Positions 47,026-58,789 of a stretch of DNA of 64,000 bases are shown here, piece after piece (position 1 is the stretch's first letter; each line of letters begins with the position of its first letter). This DNA comes from Mytilus trossulus (lineage: Eukaryota > Mollusca > Bivalvia > Mytilida > Mytilidae). The notes under the pieces are model-generated. The model worked only from the letters and a program-made list of their open reading frames with translations, did no database searches and was not told the origin of the DNA. The stretch lies in contig NC_086373.1 of assembly GCF_036588685.1 (NCBI RefSeq), forward strand, positions 3,162,001 to 3,226,000, read 5' to 3'. The translations under genes were made by a program, and so were the position numbers.

Positions 47026-47800
47026 GAGCTTTAGTCTTTGGAACAAAAACAAATTATCTTTGTCTTGTTGTTCTATAACTAACATGAAACAAAAGCTAAG
47101 TACAATTAAATACACTGGAGTGATTTCGTAAAACACTTTAGAATTAAATTTGCTTTTAGATATCAGAAAATTTTAAAATGAAAATCCATCACTGCTCTTA
47201 TTACATGTATTATTACGCTTAATTAATTTTGTACTATCAATTTTTGTAGCTTATAAATTCAACTACTTGACCGTGTTTTTTACCTGAAAAAACGGAACAA
47301 ACACTATTGAAATGTGCAAACATTTTAATTTCGGTTTGAGAACAATTTAGACTACTCTTTTATAAAGGCTGACTCAATACATTTGAATGACATCAAATTG
47401 ACTTAAGAACAAAACTATGAAGCTTAAATATTGCTGTATTTATTTATCATTTCTAATAGCAATTACCATTCTTATGTTTATAGATTCTACCACTGTTTCG
47501 AGTAATAAACGATATTTATCCACTCGCGACAGTTACATTTTCAAATCAAAATCAAAAGGCTGGCCGAGCGTTATTTTAATATTTAAAGATTAAATGTTGA
47601 GGATGGGTAAATATCGTGTGTCATCAGGCATGGTCGCCTTTCATGTCGTCACGTTTGGAATTTCAGAGGAAAGCAGGACAATTTGACGTCATAATCGAAT
47701 TTTGATCAATGACCAATGAAGATCAAACGAACCACACGTTGGTGAAATAGAAATAATCAGTAGGTCCGGAAAGGGATAATTCGTGTAAGAAAAAGTATAA
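47026..47800. other. Intergenic, no feature recognised
   Basis: No gene or repeat structure identified. Confidence 0.3.
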
Positions 47801-47809
47801 AATATACAT

Positions 47810-48450
47810 TGGTAGAACGTAAAAACTTTTTTTTGAAGTCATATGAAACGTGTTTCTTCAAAAGGTCTAGGCTTTTCATTCCATACGCGTTTTGTATACA
47901 AAGACTCATCAGTGACGCTCATATCAAAATAGTTAGAAAGCCAAACATTATAAAATTAGATATCATTGAGGATCCGATATTCCTTAAAGTTGTAAAAATA
48001 CAGAATAGGTAATTTCTTCTCGGGATAAGTAAATCCTAAGTATTTGAATAATTCATACTTTTGCAAACAGTTATTTTATAAACATCACCATGTAGTTGCT
48101 ATTTATGTCAACACCGAAGTGCTGACTACTGGGCGGATGATACGAAACTTCCACAAACAGAAGTATCGACCTAGTGGTGTAAATAGTTATCAAACTTTAA
48201 GATACCAGCCTTTAAATTTAATACACCAGACGCGTTTCGTCTACATTAGACTTATCAGTGACGCTCAGATAAAAAAAGTTATTACGTCAAACAAGTACAA
48301 AGTTGAAGAGTATTGAGGACCGAATATTTCGAAAAATTCATACTTTTGTAAACAGGAAAGCTATTAAATGACCACTTAATTGATATTGATGACTACTGGG
48401 TGGTGATATACTCGGAGACGAAACGTCCACCAGCAGTTTTTCAAATTATA
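47810..48450 (-). mobile_element. Decayed retrozyme-like dimer, minus strand
   Basis: Two hammerhead copies on the minus strand, with cleavage points near 47884 and 48239, i.e. a 355-bp unit. The one at 47880-47920 keeps CUGAUGA but has AAAAC in place of GAAAC (G12 changed) and a broken stem II. The one at 48231-48278 keeps GAAAC and stem II but has CUGAUAA (G8 changed). Both should be inactive. Open frames here are incidental. Confidence 0.7.
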
Positions 48451-48659
48451 TAAATTATTGTTGGTAGGTAGATATTAATTTAAAATCGTTCAAATAAAAT
48501 CAAATAAAATCGTCACTGGGTTTCATAAAGCCGCTTGATTGACTACAAATATGCAATAAAGTGTTTAGTTTAAACATATTTTATTGTTCCAAAAAGAGAC
48601 AAATGGATAAGACACAAGTTTTTCAACCTGGTAACGTCTTCTCTGCAATACAGTGGTAG

Positions 48660-49192
48660 GTAACAATATTTGTAACCAAGACAATATAAAGACAACTGAA
48701 CCCAAAATAACAATTATTACAAGTTTAATGGACTCGGATAATATATGTTGTGAATTTCAGGCATTTGAAGAGATAAAATTGTAATTTCAAAATTAAAATT
48801 GTCTCGTTCGTCATAGATTCTTGTACTGAAATGACTGTGTAAGTCAAATTCGAGATATAAGTCTAAGAATGAGACGGAGGAAGCCGTGTCTATTGTGTCT
48901 TAAATATCTAGTTCTTGGGGATATAATTATGGAACCCAATCAGAAAAGTTTGGATTGTTTATGGAAAAAAATTAATCATCAACATATCTGAAAATTAAAT
49001 TAAATAATCTGGCTTCTTTGATCTTCTCTCTTTTGACGAGTGTCTGAAAGAACTCCAATGCATATGAAAATAAGAAAAGATCGACAAGGAGAGGAGCACA
49101 GTTTGTTCCCATAGGGATGCTGACAATTGATTGTGTACTTCTAAACTCAACAAATATGTTGCCGATAAGAAATACCAGCCTACTGATTTGTG
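48660..49192 (-). pseudogene. Penelope-like RT fragment, minus strand
   Basis: Reads VSIPMGTNCAPLLVDLFLFS, then FNLIFRYVDD (catalytic YVDD), and further downstream on the minus strand, in another frame, the YDERDNFNFEI-type segment. Same motif set as the 27.2-28.4 kb copy but a different family member. Upstream it is fused to family R sequence at about 49.19 kb. Confidence 0.75.
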
Positions 49193-49385
49193 TATATTTA
49201 AAACGTTGGTTTTCCCGTTTGAATGGTTTCACACTAGTAATTTTGGGGCCTTTACAGCTTGTTTATCGGTGTGAGACAAGGCTATTTGTTGCAGACCGTA
49301 CATTGACCGATGGTTTACTTTTACAAATCTTTTTTTTTATGCTCAGTTGTCTCATTGGCACTCACACCTACTCTTCCTATATCAA
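49193..49385 (+). repeat. Family R tail
   Basis: 'AAACGTTGGTTTTCCCGTTTG', shortened, then 'CTCAGTTGTCTCATTGGCAC' and 'CTCACACCTACTCTTCC' follow the 43.6-43.8 kb copy. Confidence 0.6.
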
Positions 49386-49963
49386 TGAACATTTTATATT
49401 TACCTGTAATCAATCTGTTTGAACCATAATGAATTAACCGCATTGGATGAATCTTACAATTAACTTAAAGATTGAAAATAAAAATCAGATCAAAATGACA
49501 GTTTCAGATAATAATTGGTTGGCTTGTAGGGGAAATTCGCCTAGTTGCAAATTATAAGCCAGAAAAATGATTCAGTGCTAGAATTTAATTTGTTTACTTT
49601 TCATTTTCAAATCATCGTTAATTTTGACAATTCATTGAACATATACCCCTGTTTTTAATCCAGCGTGAGAGCTACATTTTTGTATGTTATTATTCTTTTT
49701 GAACTTATAAAAAAATGGTTCCATCTATATATGTGCATATGCCCGTGTAACATGTACTTCAGTAGTTTTTTTTTACAGTAATGACAAAAACATGAATTAG
49801 ATTATTTGCATTAGTAATTTGTAATAAAAAACAAAAGATGACCAGAAAATATACATTGCAGTGATATTTGTTCATCAAAGGACTACAAAGTAGATGTATA
49901 TTTCCTTTTAAACGAGTTCACAAGCAGTATGGCATATTTCGACGTAAATCCATGTATATGTTA

Positions 49964-50200
49964 GGGGCCATCGGTGGCCTAGTATTCTAAGTAGTTTCAA
50001 CTGTAATCACTAGCCAGTCAACACTGATAATATGAGTTCAAACCACACTCGGGCGGGTTCACTCGACTCAAATCTTAATTTACTGGGATTGTCAGTTTTC
50101 CCATCGAAGATCAGTGATTTTCACCGGGTACTCTGTCTTCCCCAAACAATAAAAAACTGACCGCCACGAGGCATGTATCTTTCATACTATGTTAAGATAT
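49964..50200 (+). mobile_element. tRNA-derived SINE
   Basis: The head carries an A box TGGCCTAGTATTC (49975-49987) and a B box GTTCAAACC (50036-50044), 49 bases apart as in tRNA-type promoters. The body has 'TGGGATTGTCAG', 'CCGGGTACTCTG' and 'AACTGACCGCCACGAGG'. The CCGGGTACTC stretch resembles the central domain of the MetaSINE superfamily (recalled, not searched). Confidence 0.7.
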
Positions 50201-51440
50201 TTATGAATTCAGGTCAGGTATTGAGACCGGCTTTTTAATTTTCGATTATACTAGCTGCAAAGCTGAAAACAAGACCGCTGATATTGATGAAAGATCCAAT
50301 GTGTATCGATGAAATATAAATTTATTAAAAGTCTTCGGTAGTATAAACGAACAAATAAGAAGCATGCATCTTTATTGCAGTTTTAGCCATGATTATCGCT
50401 GTATGTTTTGTCTTGATATTTTTTATCTGGTGTAATTACAAAATGTTGGTGTATAATGTTATAGAATAGCACAATTAAAATAAAAATATTGTACGCTGAT
50501 TGATATAATAGTGTAGCTTAAAGAACAAGATGTATCCACAACTGGCTTTGAAGGAGGTTTCAATAACTGTAAGTTCTTTACTATCCATTGGTAGTTGGGT
50601 GATTGGGAGATTTGAACCACGTTTAACCCGGCCCTTTAATGATGGATTTCTGTCATAGATATAGGAAGATGTGGTGTAAGTGCCAATGAGACAACTCTCC
50701 ATCCAAATAACAATTTAAAAAGTAAACCAAGAATATTTGTTTTTCTATCAAGTGTTTAGTGAATCAGACCATTTGTTTCCTAGTTTGACAGTTTCATATG
50801 TTGTCAAGTCAGAGTTAATTAACATTGAACATCGGATATGAGTGTTATTCAGTATTGACAGCCATACGACGACCTATGGTATTCCTTACAATAACGTCAT
50901 TTCTACTATGGTGGATAGTTGTTTCATTGTCAATTATACCACTTTGGGTGTTTTTCCACAATTTAGTGGTCACTGTCAACTAGGTTTAGGAGTAGTTTGA
51001 ACATAAAAGGTGCAATGTATATACAGGTGTGATTAAAACAGATACCAAAATGAGAGGATATACCTGTTTTCGTCATATACATTGCCTTTAGTTACATCAT
51101 TCATGAATTCAATTCGTTGTGGTACACATGAAAATCAACAAAAAAAGAAAACCCTTAATGTTTGCCTTTTGCGAGCTACAAAAAAAAATCATTTTTTTGT
51201 TGGAGTGTATGTTCTCTGTTCTAAACTTTTTGTGCTTTATACAGTTCTTGAATCTATCGAATAGATTTGTTTATCGTAAAATTTGAAAAAAAGAACTTTC
51301 ATAGAGATATTCCATTTACTGCAAGCGTATGTACTCCTTTTTTCCTTGCCCTATGTGCCACTAGGCATAGAAAGGACTAAGTAAGTAAGTAAGTATGTAC
51401 TCCTTCTTACCCTTTGTATTCGTTAAAAAAATAGCCATAG
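50201..51440. other. Intergenic with repeat tails and a microsatellite
   Basis: A minus-oriented family R tail lies at about 50650-50720 ('GCCAATGAGACAACTCTCC'). A short (TAAG)n microsatellite is near 51380. No gene recognised. Confidence 0.4.
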
Positions 51441-51457
51441 ATTAACATCGTTTAGTA

Positions 51458-51463
51458 TTTATT
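51458..51463 (-). terminator. Candidate poly(A) signal of the BRICHOS-like gene
   Basis: TTTATT on the plus strand (AATAAA on the minus), about 275 bases after the stop. Confidence 0.45.
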
Positions 51464-51738
51464 TGTTAAAGGTAACAATTATAGTATGAATTAAACATTC
51501 TTCTTACAAATGAGAGGTTTAGCTAGCCATAAAAGCAGGTTTAATGTTTAAAAAATCTTTAAAACATCTTTTTGATACAACTAACAAGGAAGCAATGAAG
51601 ACGCACTTACAAACAGATTTATATATATTACATAATTAACCACACAGAAGTGTCTAAAGAGTCTTGATATAAAACAGACAAAAAATTCCGAAGACACAAA
51701 AGTACTGAATGTATGAAGAGGCACTCCTATTTTCCAAA

Positions 51739-51860
51739 TCAATAACATCTAATGGTTCTGTACCAGCAGATGTAACAGCTGTATTTGTTCCACCATCTCC
51801 TTCTGCAACATCGACCAATGTAGTAATAATAATAACATGCTCTCTTTTGGATACCGTGTT
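51739..51860 (-). CDS. Exon 5: mature peptide
   Basis: Acceptor ACTTGCAG. With the single base carried over from exon 4 the frame reads EHGIQKR and then the Cys-rich peptide (ACYY start, RCC, RRRWW, CYIC, IRCY end), stop TGA at 51741-51739. A second frame is open to 51654 (NTVSKREHVIII start), but it disagrees with the phase of exon 4, so I treat it as a shadow. Confidence 0.65.
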
Positions 51861-54800
51861 CTGCAAGTAAAAGAAAATTGGCTAAAATTGATCCTGAACA
51901 TTCATGTAATATTGTCAATGTAGCAGTATGATAAAGTGCTAGGTTTTGCTAGCCATAGGACCAGGCTCATTCAATTTCATCAACACAATCAAACTGTGAA
52001 GAACCGTTATACGGGAAGTTAGGTAGCTTTAAAAGCAGATTAATCTATCAATTTCTCCCAAAACATGTCTGTCTCAATCGGAATAAGACAGTTATTTTCC
52101 ATTCGTAATGTTGGTTGATACAGTATATAGCTTGATTTGAAGGTTTTAAGGAGCTTCCCTATTTTAGTTTATTTAGGAGTTGTTTGTTGTTATCCATTTT
52201 TTTATTAAGATTGTGCTGATATATTGTATCAAAATACTCCAAGTCCGGCGAATCTGAACGAGTCTTGCATCTTTTTTTTTATTTCAACTTTGCTTGCAGG
52301 ACTGCAGGCATGAATAGTTGTTTGTTGCTTGCCACACGTGTGTTGCAAATATTTTATGCATTTAAGGAGAATATTTAACAAGTTGTAAACAAAAACTGAA
52401 ACTAAAAATTCATACCTGTGTTACAATGAACAGCCTTAATATAAGCAATATCTAGATCTCCACATTCTTCTTTGATTTCTGCTTTGGTCTCATTCGGAAT
52501 GCTTTCGTCATCTTCAAAAGCTTCATAGCATGTTTTATCATCTGAAGGATCCTGTAAAGGCAATTCAATTTACAAGGTAAATGATATATATTTAGATTGA
52601 AATGATTCTATAGTTTTATACTTCTATTCTCATAATTGCATTCATACCAGTTTAACAAACCACTGTACTTATGATTATGTTCTGCCCTATTCCATTTGAA
52701 ATTGCCTTGTGACCCTACACTTCTATAGGGCAGTTTAAAGCTTTCACTTTCAAAATTTGTTTGCAAAGCAATAATAAAAATGTCACAATTGAATAATTAG
52801 AGAATCTTCATGCAAAATTGTGTATCCAACTGGTTTGAAGGGATATAATAATGTGCATCCTTGTTTGGTCAGTTTAATTTCCATTCAAAACATTTGTTGT
52901 TATTCATCTACATTTACCTCATAAAACTGAACATTGCAGGTTCCGTTGTACTTGATAATTGAATACTCCTAAAACAAAGGAAAATGAAAAAGAATGTTTA
53001 ATATAAGTAATTAGCTGTAACATTATTCTAAAAGATATTAATGTAAGAAGTTTATATGCCATGTCGTGTAAAAAACTCAGTTTTGTTGACAGATAAACGT
53101 TTTTTTAAGTATATGTAATTACAGTGTTTACATATGTTTATTCGTAAAATTGAAATGAAGAATTGGGAATATAATCATTTGTATGTGCATCATTCGTTTA
53201 ATAATACATTTGATGATGGTGAAATAGTAGTAAACTATAAATAGCTTTAATATATAAAGGTTAAGGTATGATAAGATCTATCACTTTGACAATCAGTAGG
53301 ATAGCCAGTTGGAATTAAAGGAAAGAAATCGATTTTTTAAGAGAGAAGATATAAAAGTTAAATTGTTATAATTGAATTGTAAACATCTGTTTCTATGAAC
53401 TAAAACAGTTTTTTTTAAGATGCATAATTCAGGATTATTTAAATCTTGTATATGTGAATTTATTTATATGTTAGAAAAGATCCTCGAGATATTTGTAAAT
53501 TTTTAAATGTGCATAAAACAGTCGATTGTAGGTACAGATATGCTGCGGTAAAAATACAACAGAACGATAGTATATTTGTCTTTTTAATCTGCATCTTTGC
53601 CCACACACACACCGGCGACAGTTTTATTCTTTTAAAAAATCTAAAAAAATGGGCAATATTTTATCTAAAAGAGAAATTGGAGTTTCCTTTTTATGGTCGG
53701 TCCTGTTTGAATTGATATTCTTTTGAGAAAGGTATAAAAACAAAATACATTTGATACATAAATTGTCATCTTACTTTGTCTTTACTGGTAATTTCGTCTG
53801 CCAGTATAACACCATCTTTCTTTATTATTGCAATATCCGTGTTCCCAATTTCAACATCAATGACGTCATATTCTCCACCTTTATTATCTTTCAACACTTT
53901 TTCTGATACCTGAAAATTTACATGTTAAATAGTAACTGTACAATTTTTCACAGAGTTTCATTTGTGTTCAAACATATACATGTATGTGTCTTAGATTACA
54001 TAAAAGAGTTTTTGATATGCATATCTTATCTAAATTTTGCATCCATATGATGAATAAAGGCAAAAATAGTGTACCGGTGTACAAAAGTCATACATCGATT
54101 GATGACAGTTTATGTTCTATAATTGATTTAAATATAACAATAAAAGATGTACATGTGAATGTTCATTCTCTCAAATCAGTTATAATTTTCGTCGGCGTTC
54201 CGTAATTCTGTGGTTTGCCATTTTTGTTGTAGACACAAGAATTCATATATATGCAATTTGAAATAGAAAAAAGAGAATGTGTCAAAAAGACAACTATCCG
54301 ACCAGAAATCAGAAAACAGGCCAAGGCCATCACTAGATCTTCGACATAGCGGATGCGGCTTTTAGCAAAAAAATACTCAAGTTCAGCGACATTTGAAGTC
54401 ACACTGACTTTGAATCATATAAATGAATTAAAAAAAATTAAAAAAGCACACAAGACTAACAAAGTCAAGAAGCTCCTGACTTGGGATAGGCGCAAAAATA
54501 CGGCGGGATTAAACGTATTCTGTTAGATTGCAACCCTCCCCTACACCTGAAACCAATGTGAAATAAACAAGCACACAGCAATATGCACATGAAAATGAAG
54601 CACACTCCAATCGGTTATTAAATCGTAGAATATATGAGAGTATTATAACCCGAATCTGTCAATAACTGATTAGAATGATTATATATCATCGTTTCTCATT
54701 TAACGAGATTGATTTTTTTCGATTGAGCCGCTACGGTTTCGCTTTATTGCCTATGTTAAGGTCGATGTTTTTATTGACATCGAAACGTTTCCACGTTTCT

Positions 54801-55257
54801 AGCGATAACTGTTTATATGAATATACTTTGGTGAGAAAAAAAATTATCAGTCAGTAAGATAAAAGAAAACTTCGTAACATAGCGACCAATGTATTTGTTT
54901 CCAATAAATAAAGGCAACAGTAGTATACCACTGTTCAAAACTCATAAATCCAATAAAAAGATACTATGAGTGAATCAATGTTAATTCCAAAACAAATGCC
55001 AGCCTAAATGACCTGACAAAGTATCGTCACTATATCCATATGAAAACGTCTGTTTAAAGGTTTGGTTAACTTTTGAGGTGAATGACGACATTTTGTGCTT
55101 TGTACAGAATATTACCATAAAGTTTGTGTATGTTATCATGGTTATTAGTAGTAATTTAAAATAACATTCAACTACAATACCAAAAACTTATTACCTTGGA
55201 TGCTTCAAACATACTGGCACTCAACAAAATGAACGATAAAACTGTCCATCTATACAT
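51739..55257 (-). CDS. BRICHOS-like precursor with cationic Cys-rich C-terminal peptide
   Basis: Minus-strand exons: 55257-55195, 53909-53775, 52968-52918, 52551-52416 and 51860-51739. The first three junctions are phase 0 and the last is phase 1; the total of 507 bases gives 168 aa. Order: signal peptide MYRWTVLSFILLSASMFEAS; acidic region 22-128 with YDVIDVEIGN, GVILADEI, YNGTCNVQF and a later Cys pair (EECGDLDIAYIKAVHC), which fits a BRICHOS-like fold in size and Cys placement; then QKR at 133-135, a dibasic cleavage site; then a 33-residue tail 136-168 with six Cys, many Tyr/Trp and net charge about +7. In invertebrates, BRICHOS precursors release C-terminal beta-hairpin antimicrobial peptides of this kind (arenicin type). 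The function is inferred; BRICHOS needs a profile search. Confidence 0.65.
52416..52551 (-). CDS. Exon 4: acidic BRICHOS-like C-terminal part
   Basis: Acceptor CCTTTACAG, donor GTATGA. 136 bases, phase 0 to 1. Encodes DPSDDKTCYEAFEDDES and then ECGDLDIAYIKAVHCNT; strongly acidic, which may balance the basic peptide. Confidence 0.7.
52918..52968 (-). CDS. Exon 3: BRICHOS-like core strand
   Basis: Acceptor TTGTTTTAG, donor GTAAAT. 51 bases, phase 0 both ends. Encodes EYSIIKYNGTCNVQFYE, like the 'C-V' strand of BRICHOS domains. Confidence 0.7.
53775..53909 (-). CDS. Exon 2: start of BRICHOS-like region
   Basis: Acceptor AAATTTTCAG, donor GTAAGA. 135 bases, phase 0 both ends. Encodes VSEKVLKDNKGGEYD, IDVEIGNTDIAIIKK and DGVILADEITSKDK. 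Confidence 0.7.
54255..54610 (+). repeat. Family D repeat copy inside intron 1 of the BRICHOS-like gene
   Basis: 'GAATGTGTCAAAAAGACAAC', then 'ACAAGACTAACAAAGTCAAG', 'GCTCCTGACTTGGGATAGG' and 'CGGCGGGATTAAACG' follow the order of the longer 60.79 kb copy. Confidence 0.6.
55195..55257 (-). CDS. Exon 1: signal peptide
   Basis: Acceptor TTTTGTAG just upstream at 55265-55266, short leader TAAGAAA, then ATG at 55257. Encodes the 21-residue hydrophobic leader. Donor GTAATA, phase 0. The acceptor before the ATG shows there is an upstream non-coding exon. Confidence 0.72.
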
Positions 55258-55659
55258 TTTCTTACTACAAAAGACATTTGATAATAAATTAATAAAACTT
55301 GTCATGCTTATCGATATTTTCTAAATGTAATTCACTTACAGAATGGCTTTATAATTGACTTTTGCTTTTCATTGCGACTTTTGACATATCTATTTCTGAC
55401 CATTTTTGCGATGTATCTTACAAAATATGCTTGAAGTTGATCTACAAATGCACATATTGCATTAAATTTAAGCCAATTAAACCTTCTGTATATGTAATTT
55501 ACAAATAATCTTTGTATTTTAATGTAGGATTGATTGCTTTTAACAAAATAATGTATTTATTAACATACTCAGTTGATGTATAGATACATATTTTATCGAA
55601 TTATAAACAATATATTAATGAATAAATGTACTTAAAAAAAAAAAAAAAAAATTATTACC

Positions 55660-56190
55660 AACTTACAATTTTGAATTAACAGCTGTTCTTATTTATGGTT
55701 TAAATGACCTGCAAATTTGAGAAACAATGTTAAAGATGAAACGAGCATTCAAATACATAGTAGAACAATTTTTGAAAAAAGGATTTGATAACCTCTGTTC
55801 AGTTTACACAAGGACACTTTAACTTCTATTGTAAAACTTACTTCACACCAATCGCAGATACCTTTGATATAATAAGCTAGAGTTTATTCGCTGATTCCAG
55901 CTAATAGAATATTTTGTTTTTTATGAGTGAAAACAAATTGCTTAATTTTTAGCCGATTCAATTTCGTTTAACCCTTTTCCAGGATCAGTTGCCTTTATTC
56001 CGAATGCACTTTGACTTTTTCATATTACACTATGAAGTTATGACTAATTGATAATTAGTTAAAACATTTAAGAATGCAATAACTCTAGTACAAAAGATAT
56101 CGGACAATTTTTGAATTAAATTAATGTATAAAATATTTGATCAATACACCTAAACATTTGGCGCCATATTTTGTCTTAATTGCTCCGTGT
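55660..56190. other. Leader intron, nothing recognised
   Basis: AT-rich, includes an (A)n run near 55640. No gene. Confidence 0.3.
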
Positions 56191-57440
56191 AAGAGTGGTA
56201 GTGTTGATATGCAAAGATCACAAATGTAGAAACCCAATTATCAGGTTTAAATACATGAGCCATTAATATAAAGGTAATAATTCTATTATTAAGTTAAAAC
56301 GTTATCCTGTTTTGTTTTAAAGAAATGAAGAAAAAAATGATAAAGTACGAGAAGCTAAATTTGATTAAATATATTCAGCAAATAGAATACTTCGGCATTA
56401 TTCTTGTATTTTTACACAAAAATGCAACTTATAATATTATATGATTATATCCTAGTAATTTCGCTAATCATATAAAGTAAGTACATTTAAATTAAAGTTA
56501 AATGAAGGTTTTTTTGCATTTATGAAGCAATATTTAAGGATTTGGCAAATTAATAGTTCTCTTTCATTTGTTTGAAATACTAAACAACAATTTGTATGTC
56601 TCTTTTTTAAACTTTATGAAAAAACTAAACTGATCAGTTGCGATTTTATAAGGCTGAATAACAATGCGCTACTTCAACGAGTTGTGTGTATGTAAAGACA
56701 TGAACAGTACAAACCTTTGTTTGAAACCTGTATTTAAATATGGCGGGAACCTGTCGTCTGCTACATTCATTCAAAAGATGTTTGGCATTGTCAAACAATG
56801 TTATAGTTCACAAAAATTAACAAATCTACCTTATGTAAATGTCGACTTATGAATGATGCATGAAGTATAAAAAGACATTTAACTGACCTAAATGATCAAA
56901 AACATCGCTGAAACAAAAGAACATTTTTAAGATAATTAATCTATATAATTTTGATATAACGTACCTTTTCTTGCCTTTGCTGGATGTCTGAATATTATAT
57001 CTGCAGCCTTATATAGTCACCTTCATGTGTTCCTTGTTGACGTACAAGCCAATCAGATCCTTCTGGGTTTTAATTATTTAAAGACATTTCGCAATTATTA
57101 AATCTGGGAAAAATGGTTTAGGTTAATACCCAGTTTAACCGCAAACTTATGAATAAGCATTATTTCGCAATAAAAATACAGTTAATCCTGTTTCTTCACA
57201 TTGAGATTAATGCTTGACTACTGAAAGTGAAAATTCATCACACACAACGCGTCTCTAACGATGTCTTTAAAAAATTATAAAAATTTTAAAGGAAATGATG
57301 TGTTAATTTAACGCTTCGGTTAATAGTAAAATTATGTTTCAAAATCGATTTGAAATATTTAAGATTTTTTTGTTCATTTCTTATTATGTTGCCCTCCTCT
57401 CAAACATTGAGTCTCATGTTTTAGGATCAACATGGTTATG
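56190..57440 (-). repeat. Duplicated block X, resident copy (leader intron plus promoter)
   Basis: Pieces recur in direct order at 62.04-63.52 kb ('GATATGCAAAGATCA', 'GTACGAGAAGCTAAATTTGA' versus 'ATACGAGAAGGTAGATTTTA', 'GAAACCTGTAT', 'TTGTTCCTTGTTG', 'AACGCTTC'), and the promoter part recurs inverted at 59.64-59.80 kb. Confidence 0.7.
56965..57060 (-). promoter_or_regulatory. TATA promoter and leader exon of the BRICHOS-like gene
   Basis: On the minus strand: GATCTGATTGGCTTG (inverted CCAAT box, about 57055-57045), then TATATAAGG at 57015-57007, then a short leader ending GGCAAGAAAAG at 56965, followed by a GTACGTTA donor. The TATA-to-leader spacing of about 30 bases fits a start near 56980. 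The same block is duplicated at 59.64-59.80 kb (+) and partly at 63.1-63.2 kb (-). Confidence 0.65.
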
Positions 57441-57724
57441 ATTTTGTATCCCGGTACTATAATAATATAGTTAAAGGATACTGTTAATTTGTTTTCTTTA
57501 TTCTAAAAAGTTCCTAAATGAGGTCTGACTCTCATCATCCTAGTTCCCAGTTTTGCATTCCAGATATTAGTGACATTGATATATGTGTAACATTCTGAAT
57601 ATTGCGATCTGGAACCAGTTAAGTCTCAAATGAATTAAGGAACAAGTCGGAAAAAATGAAATACAGTTAGTTTCCATCGGAAGATTTTTCCACCAAACGT
57701 AACAAATTTGTTGTCAATCAAGAA

Positions 57725-58032
57725 ATCAAGTCAGTTTCACCAGGCCAGTAGTCAACATTTCGGTGTTGACATGAATATCAATAATGTGGTCATTTTTATA
57801 AATTACCTGTTTACAAAACTTTGAACTTTTTGCAAAACTTAAGAGTTTTTTTTTATCCCAGGCATAGACTACCTGAGCCGTATTTGGCACAACTTTTTGT
57901 AATTTTGAATCCTCAATGCTCTTCAACTTTGTACTTGTTTGGCTTTATAAATATTTTGATTTGAGCGTCATTGATGCGTCTTATGTAGACGAAACGCGCG
58001 TCTGGCGTACTAAATTATAATCATGTTACCTT
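57725..58032 (+). mobile_element. Retrozyme-like single copy with damaged hammerhead
   Basis: Matches the 37.4-38.0 kb unit ('CCAGGCATAGACTACCTGAG', 'CTTCAACTTTGTACTTG'). The hammerhead core at 57971-57977 reads UUGAUGC (C3 and A9 changed), while stem II, GAAAC and the CGCGCGTCTGGCG end are intact. Confidence 0.65.
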
Positions 58033-58789
58033 TACTATTTCAAATAAAAAAATATTTTAATTAGATTGATTTTTATTTTACACAGTTCGATGTATCCTTC
58101 CCTATGACATGATAATTGTAGACATAAATCGTGTTTTGTAAAAACAAAAGTCAATCAGATTAAAAAAAAAATTCTGAAACTGACTTTATTTCTTGAAAGA
58201 CCATACAATGTATATTTGTTACGTATGTAGGATGTGTTTGAACCAACACTCTGTATTCCGCTTTTTGCCGAATTATCCCTTAAATCATATAAGGCTAGAT
58301 TAGTTACCGATCACAATATTATATTACACATATCAATATAACTATCAGCTAATACATAAAACGTAGTACCGGGCACCAGAATAATATGTGTCTGACTTCA
58401 TACAGAAACTTCGTAGAAAAATGTAAACAAATTAGCAGCTTCATTTCACTCTCTTTACCGGTCTGTAGATGAAATATCTGAAAAATTACCACCCAAATTT
58501 TACCTATTATTCGGTGTTTATTTTTTTAAGCGAAAATTCCGCGGAATGATAAACTCGTCTTCGATAACAATACAAGGTAACGTCAAACGGTATGGTATTT
58601 AATCGACAATGAGAAATCCTATACTGCTTAGTCGGCTATAAAAGGCCCAAAATTACCACGGAATCACAGGTTCTTATATATATGCATTTGGCAGATAGCA
58701 AACTCCTTAATCGAAAATGTAATAAAATTGAATAAAAAGAAAATTTGTGGGTAAATGAGCGTGTGTGGTTTTTTTTAATTTATTATTGA

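Noticed and set aside
48972..49232. Minus-strand frame starting MKPFKRENQRF as a gene
   Set aside because: Its start is family R repeat and its remainder is a Penelope-like RT fragment.
51654..51866. Alternative frame of peptide-gene exon 5 with hydrophobic end
   Set aside because: It disagrees with the phase at the end of exon 4; kept only as a possible splice variant.
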